A stretch of 64,000 bases of DNA from an uncultured Desulfovibrio sp. (GTDB lineage: Bacteria; Desulfobacterota; Desulfovibrionia; Desulfovibrionales; Desulfovibrionaceae): assembly GCF_902477725.1 (NCBI RefSeq), contig NZ_CABSIF010000009.1:90198-154197 (forward strand), in the 5' to 3' direction. The stretch's first letter is position 1; every line of letters starts with the position of its first letter. A program made the translations under genes and the position numbers. Positions 1 through 9,200 of the stretch are shown one piece after another. A model generated the notes under the pieces. The model searched no databases and was not told where the DNA came from. It saw only the letters and a program-made list of their open reading frames with translations.

Positions 1-2
1 CA

Positions 3-452
3 GAAGTGCTGAACAATTCTCCGCGCAAGGCCAGCGCGCAGACGGCCAGCGCATCCGTGCTGTACGCCATCAACCGGCAGGATTTTGAAAGCATGCTTCA
101 GGAGCATTATCCGCTGGCGCGTAGCGTCATTACCCTGCTTGGGCGCAGACTGCGCCAGATGGGCGATCTGGTGCGCCGCCAGAACAGCGACGTTGCCAAT
201 CGGCTGGCAAGCCTGCTTATTTCTCTGGCCTACGAAACCCTGCGCACCACCGAAGGCTGGAACAAGCCCTGCGAAATCCCGCTGAGCATTCCTCAGGAGC
301 AGCTGGCCTCCATGGTCGGCTCCACCCAGCCCACGGTCAGCGCCACCTTGCAGCAGTTTCGCAATGCAGGGCTTATTGTGGGCTCGGGCAGACGCATCGT
401 GCTGCTTAATCCCATTGAAATGATCTACCGCCTCGACCACAACCTTCTGTAG
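3..452 (+). CDS. Crp/Fnr family transcriptional regulator (5' truncated by window edge)
   Basis: The open frame runs in from the left edge, so only the C-terminal part is visible. The first residues are the end of the cyclic-nucleotide-binding-type sensor roll. A long helix follows around the arginine-rich stretch LLGRRLRQMGDLVRRQN, which in this family is the dimerisation helix. The C-terminal winged helix-turn-helix is clear (QEQLASMVGSTQPTVSATL, then the wing GSGRRIVLLNP). The GTG at position 6 is in frame but is not credible as a start because it would remove the sensor domain. The target genes and signal cannot be read from this piece. The family call is firm; the ligand (cNMP, heme, Fe-S or none) is unknown. 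Confidence 0.88.
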   Translation, partial: EVLNNSPRKASAQTASASVLYAINRQDFESMLQEHYPLARSVITLLGRRLRQMGDLVRRQNSDVANRLASLLISLAYETLRTTEGWNKPCEIPLSIPQEQLASMVGSTQPTVSATLQQFRNAGLIVGSGRRIVLLNPIEMIYRLDHNLL

Positions 453-803
453 CCGCGCCCCGTGCTCCTCGCCACCATGTGCTCCGGCCACCGGGCGCAC
501 TAGCCGGACATTTTGCCCAGGTATCCGGCCCGGACAAATAATTTTCCACTGCCCCAATAATCTTGCAGCTTATAGTCTGCCCTGCCGGTAAATGGTACTG
601 CCAGAACAAGGGCTGCACCCAGTGTTCGCTATGCGGCTGCTGCGGCCCCCTTCATTCCACTCCATTCCGATTCCTGCCCCTGCAACGGATTTTGCCGTCC
701 GTGAAAGGTAAAAACAAAGCCCGCTCTTTCGAGCGGGCTTTGCGGCATTATACGTGCAGTTTCAGAAGGCCAAGGGCAGCCTGAATGTTTTGCGTCAAGC
801 GGG
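453..803. other. Intergenic region between convergent genes
   Basis: This 351-base stretch separates the Crp/Fnr gene from the convergent lipoprotein gene. I see no credible reading frame in it. The only clear structure is the minus-strand terminator near 710-741. Bases 453-700 show nothing I can name. Confidence 0.6.
710..741 (-). terminator. Rho-independent terminator of the cbiK-lipoprotein pair
   Basis: A perfect 11-bp stem (AAAGCCCGCTC with GAGCGGGCTTT, 716-741) has a 4-base TTTC loop. Read on the minus strand, the stem is followed by TTTGTTTTTA, so it is oriented to stop minus-strand transcripts. On the plus strand no T run follows, so it should serve the Crp/Fnr gene less well. Confidence 0.85.
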
Positions 804-1643
804 CTATTCCATTGCCTTGAGAATGCTGCTGGCAGAAACGGACGACAGCACGTTGCCGTCAACAATCACTGCAGGCAGGGTCTTGATGCCAAAATACTGG
901 GCGATCTGCTGGGCCTGATAGAGGTTCACATTGCCCGCATTGTAGCAGTATTTGCCCACGGCCAGTTCTTCGGCGGGGTTCACCGGGGGCCGCAGCTTGC
1001 TCATATAGCTGTAGTGGATGGGGAAGTCAGAGGATTCCGCCGTGGCGTCGTATTCGTTGTTAAAGACCACAACGTGTCCTTTTTTCTTCTGGGCAGCCTT
1101 GATCTCGTTCCAGCGCGAGAGCGCGTAGGTCATGTAGGCCATGCCCTGGCCGGGGCGGGAGTAAGAAACCCAGATGCCCATGCCCATGAGGTCGGTGCCG
1201 TAATATTCCTTGCTGTTGGCAAAAACCGCCACCTTACACTGCTGGGGCGAAACCGAGCGGCTGGCCTCAGCCACGGCATGCCAGACCTTTTCGCTCTGCG
1301 GCGAGGCAAAATCGAGCAGTACCAATACTTCGTGAGGAGCCTTGGGCTCGCCGAAAAATACGGGGTATATCTCGTTTTTCCACTGGGGCCGATAGGCAGC
1401 TTCGCCCTCAATGGAGCTAACACGCCCGCCCATTTTTTGCAGCATGGCCTGGCTCTCTGCATCGCTCGTGCGCAGGTTGGGCAAGGAAGTACGCAGGTAG
1501 GGGTTAAAAGCGTTGGCCTTGGCGTTCTGCACCCCAGCCGCAAGGTTTACTTTTTCTTTAGGGCCGGAATCGCCCGTGCCCATAGCGCCGCATCCCCCCA
1601 ACAACAGACCTGAAACCAGTATAGCCGCCAAAAATCCGCGCAT
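804..1643 (-). CDS. Thioredoxin/DsbA-fold lipoprotein lacking the CxxC motif
   Basis: 279 residues. The N-terminus is a lipoprotein signal peptide: short basic start, hydrophobic run and a lipobox LGGC with Cys18 as the lipidated residue. It should be membrane-anchored outside the cytoplasm. The middle part (HEVLVLLDFASPQSEKVW) has the layout of a DsbA/thioredoxin strand followed by the active-site helix, but where CxxC should stand there is no cysteine pair. Near the C-terminus KTLPAVIVDG fits the cis-proline strand and turn of the same fold. Two other cysteines (QQCKVAV and GKYCYNAG) are well separated. The stop is only 3 bases... the gene starts 3 bases after the cbiK stop, so the two form one transcript. 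The fold call is inference from motif layout; the function is unknown. A link to metal or tetrapyrrole handling is suggested only by the neighbour. Confidence 0.72.
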   Translation of the reverse strand: MRGFLAAILVSGLLLGGCGAMGTGDSGPKEKVNLAAGVQNAKANAFNPYLRTSLPNLRTSDAESQAMLQKMGGRVSSIEGEAAYRPQWKNEIYPVFFGEPKAPHEVLVLLDFASPQSEKVWHAVAEASRSVSPQQCKVAVFANSKEYYGTDLMGMGIWVSYSRPGQGMAYMTYALSRWNEIKAAQKKKGHVVVFNNEYDATAESSDFPIHYSYMSKLRPPVNPAEELAVGKYCYNAGNVNLYQAQQIAQYFGIKTLPAVIVDGNVLSSVSASSILKAME

Positions 1644-1646
1644 ACG

Positions 1647-2438
1647 TCACCTCTTCTCCCAGCCAGCGGCAAGGGATTGCACGGCATCCTCAAGATGCCG
1701 CAGCCATATTTCAGCCACATCGGCGTATTCCGCCGTCCCCATGAGCACGGGCAGGCATTGGTGGCCCTGGGCCTCAATGCGACTGCGCCAACTGTGCCCG
1801 TTCTCGCCCGCCATGTCCTCCAGAGCATGGCGGCCCACAACCGATAAAAGCGGCATAAGCCATACCCGGCGTGAAGCGAGATTGGGCAAAATACTTTCAA
1901 GCGTCACAGCGCCGTTCATGGCCCCCACATGCACGCGGCTGTCAAGCTCCTGCACAGCGCGGGCCAGATCCACATAGCGGGCAACCGCCTCGTGTTCCGC
2001 GCCGTGCCCCATAAAGACAACGTCTTCATCTGCGCCGCGCTCTGCGGGCAGATGCCGCACCAGCGCCCGCGCCGTCGCGCGCACATCACCCGCCGTGGCG
2101 AGCAGGGGCGCGCCAATCCGGCAAAGCAGGTGCTCGTGCTCGGCGGCTTCTTCAACTGCGGCGCGCACATCACCATGCTCCTGACCGGGTATGGTCTGCA
2201 AGGGCTGCACCGCCACGGCCTCGAACCGCTCAAGCCCAAGACGGCACACTGCTTTAAAAACAGAATCACTCTTCTGGCGGGCCTGCGCCATGCGTTCGCG
2301 CAAGAGCAGCGAAGTATAGGCCCAGCGTACCGGAATACCGGGATAACGCTGGCGCACAAGGGCGTCAAACCCCTTGAGGGCGTTCTGCCCCTGCGAGCTG
2401 CTTGCGCCAAAGGCGACCAGAAGAATAGCGTGTCTCAT
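1647..2438 (-). CDS. cbiK: Sirohydrochlorin cobaltochelatase, cytoplasmic CbiK type
   Basis: 263 residues, the usual length for CbiK. The enzyme inserts cobalt (or iron) into sirohydrochlorin for anaerobic vitamin B12, siroheme or heme synthesis. The start at 2438 gives MRHAILLVAFGASS, the normal N-terminus of this family; the longer open frame upstream is not credible. His145 sits in FMGHGAEHEA, matching the position of the metal-binding histidine known for Salmonella CbiK, and a second conserved histidine is at about 204 (VVGRHALEDMAG). There is no signal peptide, so this resembles the cytoplasmic CbiK described in Desulfovibrio rather than the periplasmic one. It lies upstream of, and almost touches, the lipoprotein gene. 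Confidence 0.9.
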   Translation of the reverse strand: MRHAILLVAFGASSSQGQNALKGFDALVRQRYPGIPVRWAYTSLLLRERMAQARQKSDSVFKAVCRLGLERFEAVAVQPLQTIPGQEHGDVRAAVEEAAEHEHLLCRIGAPLLATAGDVRATARALVRHLPAERGADEDVVFMGHGAEHEAVARYVDLARAVQELDSRVHVGAMNGAVTLESILPNLASRRVWLMPLLSVVGRHALEDMAGENGHSWRSRIEAQGHQCLPVLMGTAEYADVAEIWLRHLEDAVQSLAAGWEKR

Positions 2439-2545
2439 GGGGCTTTTTTGTACGTCACTTGCGCCCTTGAAGCAAGGAGGCCATCTGCGGCGGGCAATGC
2501 CCAAGCGGCTTCGTATGAAATTGATGTTGACCTGCCTGTATTGTA

Positions 2546-2573
2546 TTGACCCCGGCATCAATGCGAGGATAAT
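2546..2573 (+). promoter_or_regulatory. Candidate sigma70 promoter for rmlD
   Basis: TTGACC and GATAAT are separated by 16 bases, about 60 bases upstream of the rmlD start, in the gap between divergent cbiK and rmlD. Match to consensus is 5/6 at the -10 and good at the -35. Not tested. Confidence 0.5.
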
Positions 2574-2634
2574 GTGCCGGAGAATGGCCTGGATACCGCC
2601 AGCACAGCGCTGGCGGGCAAACATTGGGGGTCGC

Positions 2635-3522
2635 ATGGCAAAAGCTCTGGTACTTGGGGGGGCAACTGGCCTTCTGGGCCAGGCCCTGACGCGAGTGCTC
2701 AAAGCCCGCGAGTGGGAAGTTGCAACACTTGGCCGCCAAAACGGCAATCTGCTGGACATGGCGTTTCTGCAAACTGCCATTGCAGAGGCGCAGGCGGATG
2801 TGGTGTTCAACACTGTGGCCTGGACGGCTGTTGACGATGCCGAAGACCATAAGGAAGAAGCCTGCCAGCTCAACCGCGCCTTGCCCGCCTCCATTGCGCG
2901 CTGCCTCAAGGCGCAGGGGGCCGGATTTCTCGTGCAGTTCAGCACGGACTTCATTTTTTCCGGTGCGGGCGACACCGCCTGGAAAGAAACAGATACGCCC
3001 CAACCGGCATCTGTATACGCCAGCACCAAGCTTGAAGGCGAAAAGGCCGTTCTGGAAACACTGCCGGACCGCTCGTGCGTCATACGTACCGCATGGCTTT
3101 TTGGCCCAGGCCGCAAAAATTTTGTGGATACTATCCTTGCCGCCTGCCAGCGCCGCGATTCCATCAACGTGGTGCATGACCAGACAGGTTCTCCCACCTA
3201 CACGCTTGATCTGGCGCACTGGAGCATCGCCTTGGCCGAAAAGAGGGCCACAGGCATCTGGCATGCGGTAAACGGCGGGCAGGCAAGCTGGTGTGATCTG
3301 GCTTGCGAAGCTGTTTCTCTGGCCGGGGCCCCGTGCCGGGTTGTGCCCATTGATTCGGCGGAATGGCCTCAAAAAGCGCGCCGTCCCGTGTTTTCCGTGC
3401 TGGACAACAGCAAGCTGGCCGCCTTTCTTGGCAAGTCTCCTCGCCCGTGGCCCCAGGCCCTGCGAGACTATGTTTTTAGCGACTACCTGCCCGCGCACAC
3501 CAGCAAAGGCGGGACGCAGTGA
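2635..3522 (+). CDS. rmlD: dTDP-4-dehydrorhamnose reductase
   Basis: 295 residues. It catalyses the last, NAD(P)H-dependent step of dTDP-L-rhamnose synthesis. The N-terminal Rossmann motif is VLGGATGLLGQAL. The SDR catalytic features are FSTDFIFSG and YASTKLEGE (YxxxK), and NVVHDQTGSPTYTLDLA is the typical late RmlD block. The open frame extends upstream to 2374, but only the ATG at 2635 puts the nucleotide-binding motif at the N-terminus. The other three rhamnose genes (rmlC, rmlA, rmlB) are about 30 kb away at 33.3-35.9 kb, so the pathway is split. The stop codon overlaps the start of the next gene (GTGA), suggesting coupled translation. Confidence 0.93.
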   Translation: MAKALVLGGATGLLGQALTRVLKAREWEVATLGRQNGNLLDMAFLQTAIAEAQADVVFNTVAWTAVDDAEDHKEEACQLNRALPASIARCLKAQGAGFLVQFSTDFIFSGAGDTAWKETDTPQPASVYASTKLEGEKAVLETLPDRSCVIRTAWLFGPGRKNFVDTILAACQRRDSINVVHDQTGSPTYTLDLAHWSIALAEKRATGIWHAVNGGQASWCDLACEAVSLAGAPCRVVPIDSAEWPQKARRPVFSVLDNSKLAAFLGKSPRPWPQALRDYVFSDYLPAHTSKGGTQ

Positions 3523-4688
3523 CAATACCAGGCCCTTGCCCTGCGCGGCTTTTAGCCAGCCTGCCCGCATGGCGGGCGCTTTGCATGGTCACGGCGGCCC
3601 TCACGCTGTTCACGCTGACCGCGCTCTGGAATGCCGATGACGCTCAGGCCAGGCCGCGCAGTTTGCAGGAGCTTGCCGCCGTCAACGGCAAGCTGATTGA
3701 AACAGGCGTCAAATACGGCTCCATCCCTTCCTTGTACCGCCCGCGCTACGACCGCATTCAGGATGCAAACCTGAGCCTCAGCGATGACGAGGTGGTGTTT
3801 ATCGCCATGTTGCAAGGGGGGGCGCGCGTTTACCCGCAACGCATCATGGTATGGCATCAGGTTGTCAACGAAATCGTGGACGACAAGGCCTACGCCATCA
3901 CCTACTGTCCCACCACCGGCACCTTCATGGCCTATGATTCTTCCATGGGGGGCCTGAACCTTATTTTTGACACGGAAGGCCGCCTCTACGACGGCAACAG
4001 CGTTCTGATTGACCGCAATTCCGGCAGTCTCTGGCTACAGGAAACAGGCATGGCCTTTGACGGCCCCCTGCTGGGCCGAGGGCTCCCCATGGTGCCTGTA
4101 TACTGGACAACCTGGGGCGCGGCAAAGCGCACCTTTCCGCATGCCTTGGTACTTGCCAAGCCTAACGGCAACAAGCCCTACGGGCGCGATCCCTACGGCA
4201 ACTACCTGCGCAAGGGAACCTACTACGATAACGACAGGCTCATTTATCCAGTGGAGCGCACGGACAAACGTTTTGCCCGCAAAACGCCCATGCTGTGCAT
4301 CGAATATGAGGGATACCTGTTGGCTATCGACATAGGCTATGTGCGCAAAAAGGGGGCCGTGAATTTTTTTGTGGGGCCCAATGCCCTTCTGGCAGTCTAT
4401 GACCGGGGCCTTGAGGTTGTGCGTCTTTTTAACCGCCAGATATGGGCCGAGCCATTCCTGTTCATATCCCAGAACGGCAAGCTCATGGATCTGACCACGC
4501 GCAGCCAGTGGGATCCTGCCACGGGCGTGGCGCTTGACGGCAACATGAAGGGCGCGTCCATGCCGCAGTTTTACGGCGCGTATTCCATGTGGTTTGCATG
4601 GTACAGCATGAATCCGGAAACACTGGTCATTCCCGGCCCCGGCGAGGTGCCTGAAAAGCTGCTCTCGCCTGCCCCGCCGGGGGAATAA
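3519..4688 (+). CDS. DUF3179 domain-containing exported protein
   Basis: 389 residues from a GTG start that overlaps the rmlD stop (GTGA). After a leader, residues about 18-38 form a hydrophobic segment followed by DDAQARP, which reads as a signal peptide or anchor. The rest matches the DUF3179 family: VVNEIVDDKAYAITYCPTTGTFMAYD, then SGSLWLQETGMAFDGPLLG, and a long C-terminal part. The family has no established function; the single CPTTG cysteine is typical. A run of seven G (3816-3822) lies inside the gene but keeps the frame. Nothing links it biochemically to rhamnose; the pairing may be chance. Confidence 0.82.
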   Translation: MTIPGPCPARLLASLPAWRALCMVTAALTLFTLTALWNADDAQARPRSLQELAAVNGKLIETGVKYGSIPSLYRPRYDRIQDANLSLSDDEVVFIAMLQGGARVYPQRIMVWHQVVNEIVDDKAYAITYCPTTGTFMAYDSSMGGLNLIFDTEGRLYDGNSVLIDRNSGSLWLQETGMAFDGPLLGRGLPMVPVYWTTWGAAKRTFPHALVLAKPNGNKPYGRDPYGNYLRKGTYYDNDRLIYPVERTDKRFARKTPMLCIEYEGYLLAIDIGYVRKKGAVNFFVGPNALLAVYDRGLEVVRLFNRQIWAEPFLFISQNGKLMDLTTRSQWDPATGVALDGNMKGASMPQFYGAYSMWFAWYSMNPETLVIPGPGEVPEKLLSPAPPGE

Positions 4689-4755
4689 CCCAACAGCCCA
4701 CGTGCCCCGGTCAAGCCGTTTGCATTGCGTAAAACCAGAGCGTATTTGATTACCC

Positions 4756-5550
4756 ATGAACTGCACTGTCACAGCATCCGCCGACATATCCTTGCATCTG
4801 GCGTGGTTTACTGCATATGCCGCCGCCAAAACAGCCCTGGAACAAGGCGATGCCTCGCCCATGGATCTCAAACTCCGGCACTCCCTTGAAGTGCTGGAAA
4901 ATGCCCGGCACACCGTTGAAGGCGAGGGCTTTGACCCGCAGACCGCGCGGGCCTGCCTGCTGGCAGCCCTGTATCATGATGTGGGCCGGTTTGAGCAGTA
5001 TCTGCGCTACCACACATTCAGAGACAGGGAATCGTGCAATCACGGACAGATGGGCGTACGTGTTCTCAAGGCCGAACGCCGCCTCGTCAGCGAGACGCCG
5101 CAAATGCGCAAGCTGGTCATGGCGGCGGTGGGCATGCACAACCGTTTTGCCCTGCCCAAGGGGACGCCGGAGAACATCGCTCTGGTCACCAATGTGGTGC
5201 GCGATGCGGACAAACTGGATATTCTGCGGGTCATGGACGAGCACTTGAGCGGCCCAGCCCCATATAATCCCACGGTAGTGCTGCAACAGCCGGACGACCC
5301 CACCATCGCCAGCGAGGCGGTTCTCACGGCTGTGCGCGAAAAACGCGTAGCGGCCTATGTGGACCTGCGCTGCGTCAACGATTTTCGCCTGCTGCTGGGG
5401 ACATGGTTTTTTGATCTGCACTTTGCTTCAAGCCGCCGCAAATTCCTTAAGGACGGGCATGCGCAAAATCTGCTGCGCCGCATGCCGGACGACGTTCCGC
5501 AGGCCGAAGCCCGCGACTGTCTGCTGCATATTCTGGAGAATGCGCAGTGA
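4756..5550 (+). CDS. HD domain phosphohydrolase
   Basis: 264 residues. The HD superfamily metal-binding pattern is visible: His42 in LRHSLEV, His74-Asp75 in ALYHDVGRFEQY, His128 in GMHNRFAL and the distal Asp in VVRDADKLDIL. These proteins hydrolyse nucleotides or other phosphate monoesters or diesters with divalent metals. No signal peptide, so cytoplasmic. The substrate cannot be inferred. The last codon overlaps the GTG of the next gene (GTGA), so the two are probably translated together. A 67-base gap separates it from the DUF3179 gene. Confidence 0.85.
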   Translation: MNCTVTASADISLHLAWFTAYAAAKTALEQGDASPMDLKLRHSLEVLENARHTVEGEGFDPQTARACLLAALYHDVGRFEQYLRYHTFRDRESCNHGQMGVRVLKAERRLVSETPQMRKLVMAAVGMHNRFALPKGTPENIALVTNVVRDADKLDILRVMDEHLSGPAPYNPTVVLQQPDDPTIASEAVLTAVREKRVAAYVDLRCVNDFRLLLGTWFFDLHFASSRRKFLKDGHAQNLLRRMPDDVPQAEARDCLLHILENAQ

Positions 5551-6044
5551 CGTCAGCGCACATGGCAGCCAGCCTTGACGCTTTGCCTGTCTGCCCTGCA
5601 TTTTTTCCGCAGGAGGCGCTGGCGCGGCGTGTGCCGTGGCCGGATGCGCACGCGCATGCCCCGCTCAATCCTGATGCGCAGACATTGCGAAGCGCCATCC
5701 ATGCGCCCCTGGCCTGTGTGCGCATGGCTTTTGCGCTGTTTTATCTGCCAGAGGCGCAGGCAGAGGCCCTGCTGCGGCTCGCGCTTGAAAGCGCTGAAAT
5801 AGTCCTGGTAGCTGATTTCAAGCTGGCGGAACGCAACCTCGAGCTGCCCGCAACGCTGGCGGCGCGCGCCCTCATGACGCTAACGAAAACGCGCAGAACA
5901 GCAGTGGCAGACGGGGCACCTCAAGCAAGTTTTATTCAAAGGGGCGGCATTGAGGGGCTTGTGCACCAATGCAATGCGCTGGTGCACAAGCGCCGCCCCA
6001 TTTTTGCCGGAGCTGCGGCCCTGCTGCATTTGCAGCGCGCCTGA
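5547..6044 (+). CDS. Hypothetical protein coupled to the HD gene
   Basis: 165 residues from a GTG start inside the preceding stop (GTGA). I do not recognise a family with confidence. The segment EIVLVADFKLAERNLELPATLAAR resembles the strand after the active site in UbiE-like SAM methyltransferases, and the C-terminal part ends in a plausible strand pair. There is no glycine-rich SAM-binding loop, so if related it is a degenerate or C-terminal-only form. Codon use resembles neighbouring genes and the coupled start argues that it is real. Confidence 0.55.
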   Translation: MTSAHMAASLDALPVCPAFFPQEALARRVPWPDAHAHAPLNPDAQTLRSAIHAPLACVRMAFALFYLPEAQAEALLRLALESAEIVLVADFKLAERNLELPATLAARALMTLTKTRRTAVADGAPQASFIQRGGIEGLVHQCNALVHKRRPIFAGAAALLHLQRA

Positions 6045-6099
6045 GGCGTTGAACCTCCCCACGCCGTCAAGCCCACATTTCTGACCTCACGGCCCCGCC

Positions 6100-6128
6100 T
6101 TGAAGGCCCCCCCTGCCTGTGCTATAAG
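6100..6128 (+). promoter_or_regulatory. Candidate sigma70 promoter for dnaE
   Basis: TTGAAG and TATAAG with a 17-base spacer, about 90 bases before the dnaE start, in the only gap (6045-6217) between the HD pair and dnaE. A good but untested match. Confidence 0.5.
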
Positions 6129-6217
6129 CTGCTCTGGCGCTGCCGCACCCTGTTCAGGCGCACGCCTGTCAGGCCTTTGCGCCGGTAACGCCCGCCTTTT
6201 CCGCTTCTGGAGTTTTC

Positions 6218-9200
6218 ATGTCAGATTTTGTCCATCTTCATTGCCACACCGAATACAGCCTGCTTGACGGCGCCATCCGCATCAAGGATCTGTGCGCCCG
6301 CGCCAAGGATTTCGGCATGCCCGCCTGCGCCATCACCGACCACGGCAACCTCTTTGGCGCGGCCTATTTTTATCAGGGTTGCAAGGATTACGGCGTCAAA
6401 CCCATCTTTGGGTGCGAGGTTTACGTCTGCCACGACCACAAGGATAAAAGCACGGATTCGCCTCTGGCGCGCCGCCGCAACCACCTGATTCTGCTGGCCC
6501 AGAACACCACGGGCTACCACAATCTGGTCAAGCTGGTCACACAGGGCTACCTCGAGGGTTTTTATTACAAACCCCGCGTGGATAAACCCCTGCTGCGCAA
6601 GTATTCCGAAGGCCTTGTCTGCCTTTCGGCCTGCATCGCGGGCGAAATCCCCCGCGCCATTCTTGCGGACGACATGGACAAGGCCCTGAACCTCACCCGG
6701 GAATACGCGGATATCTATCCCGACCGTTTTTATCTTGAGTTGCAGTCCAACGGCCTGCCCGAGCAGACCAAGGCCAACAACGCCCTTCTGGAACTGGCGG
6801 AAACCACGGGCGTGCCGCTGGTTGCCACCAACGACTGCCACTATCTCACCGCTGACGATGCCGAAGCCCACGAAGTGTTGCTCTGCATTCAGACGCAAAC
6901 TACCATGGACGACCCAAAGCGCATGCGCTTTGGCACCCATGAGCTGTACTACAAATCCATCGAAGAGATGGAAAAGCCCTTTGCCCACGTGCCCGAAGCC
7001 CTGGCCAACACCATGCGCATTGCCGAGCAGTGCAATGTGGAGCTGGACTTCGGCCATCACTACTTCCCTGTGTACAAGCTGCCGGAAGGGGCCAGCCTTG
7101 ATTCCGAATTTCGGCGGCTGGCAGAAGAAGGGCTGGAAAAACGGCTGGAGAAACATCCCGACAGAGACACGATTGATGTTCAGCTCTACCGGGACCGCTT
7201 GCAGTACGAACTGCGCGTTATCCTTGAAATGGGTTTTCCCGGTTACTTCCTCATCGTGCAGGAATTCATCAACTGGGCAAAAAACCACAATGTTCCCGTG
7301 GGGCCGGGGCGTGGTTCCGCCGCCGGTTCGCTGGTGGCGTGGGCTTTGCGCATCACCAACCTTGATCCCATCCCCTACAATCTGCTGTTTGAACGCTTTC
7401 TGAACAACGAACGCGTCTCCCTGCCCGATATCGACGTGGACTTTTGCGAACGCCGCCGCGTCGAGGTCATCAAGCACATGGTGGAAACCTACGGCGAAGG
7501 CTCGGTGGCGCAGATCACCACCTTCGGCACCATGAAGGCCAAGGGCGTTGTGCGCGACGTGGGCCGCGCCCTGGGCATGAGCTTTGCGGAGACTGACCGC
7601 ATCGCCAAACTGGTGCCCGCCGACCTCAAGATGACCATCAAGAAGGCGCTGGAGGCAGAGCCGGAGCTGGAAAACATTTACCACTCCGACCCCAAGGTCA
7701 AACACCTGCTGGACACGGCCCGCCGCCTTGAAGGCCTGGCCCGCCACGCCTCCACCCACGCCGCCGGGCTTGTGGTTTCAGACAAGCCCATGGAGGAATA
7801 CCTCCCCCTCTATCAGGGCAAACGCGGCGAACTTGTGACCCAGTTTGACGGCCCCATGACGGAAAAAGCCGGGCTTGTGAAGTTCGACTTTCTTGGCCTG
7901 AAAACCATGACCCTGATTCAGGACACCCTGGACAACATCAGCCTTCAGGGCCATGAACCGCCGGATCTTGACAACCTGCCGCTTACGGATACGGAAACCT
8001 ACGAGCTTTACGCCCGTGGCGACACGGACGGCGTGTTTCAGGTGGAAAGTTCGGGCATGCGGCAGTATCTGCGCATGCTCAAGCCCTCGTGCTTTGAAGA
8101 CGTCATCGCCATGCTGGCCCTGTACCGCCCCGGCCCGCTCGGTTCGGGCATGGTGGACGAATTCATCAAGCGCAAGCACGGGCAGGTGCCCGTGGTGTAT
8201 CCGCACCAGTCGCTTACAGAATGCCTGCGCGATACCTACGGCGTTATCGTCTATCAGGAACAGGTCATGCAGATCGCCCAGATCATCGCCAGCTATACGC
8301 TTGGCGGGGCCGACCTGCTACGCCGCGCCATGGGCAAAAAGAAAGCCGAAGCCATGGCCAAGGAACGCGTCAATTTTGTTACCGGCGCGGAAAAGAACAA
8401 CATCGACAAGGACAAGGCCAACGAAATTTTCGACTTGATGGAAAAGTTCGCCGAATACGGCTTCAACAAGTCGCACTCCGCCGCCTACGCCCTCATTTCG
8501 TACTACACGGCCTTTCTCAAGGTTCATTACAAGGTCGAGTTCATGGCCGCCCTGCTCACCTCTGAAATGGGCAATCAGGACAAGCTGCTCAAGTATGTCT
8601 CGTGCTGCAAGGACATGGACATCAATGTGGTGCAGGCCTCGGTAAACCAGAGCCAGCGCGAATTTACGGCCCACGGCGGAAAGGTGGTCTTTGGCCTTGG
8701 CGGCATCAAGAACGTGGGCGATGAAGCCATACGCGAAATTGTGGAAGCCAGGGCCGAAGGCGGCGAATTTGCCTCGCTGTTCGACATGTGCTGCCGGGTA
8801 AACCTGCGCAAGGTCACCAAGCGCGTGCTTGAATCGCTCGTCAAAGGCGGCGCCTGCGACTGCTTTGGCGTACCCCGCGCCGCCCTGCTGGCGGCCATTG
8901 AAATTGTGGTTGCCCGCGCGCAAAAAAAGGCCAAGGACAAAACATCCAACCAGGTATCGCTGCTCTCCATGGCCCCGGTGGTGGAAAGCGCGCCCCAACC
9001 CGGTATCGGCCTTGACTGCCCCGAAGCCTCGTTGCCCGAAATGGCTGACGACGACAAACTGCGGGCAGAAAAGGAAGCCCTGGGCTTCTTTTTGACCAGC
9101 CATCCGCTGCAACCCTTCTCTCGCGAGATCCGCCGCCTGGGCCTCACCACGCTGGAAGACGCACGCGAACTGTTCCCCGGTGCGGAAATCCGCTGCGCGG

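Noticed and set aside
1014..1613. Long plus-strand frame opposite the lipoprotein gene
   Set aside because: It is the shadow of a gene with signal peptide, lipobox and terminator on the minus strand.
6221..7759. 512-codon minus-strand frame opposite dnaE
   Set aside because: dnaE is unmistakable; GC-rich coding sequence often leaves long open frames on the other strand.
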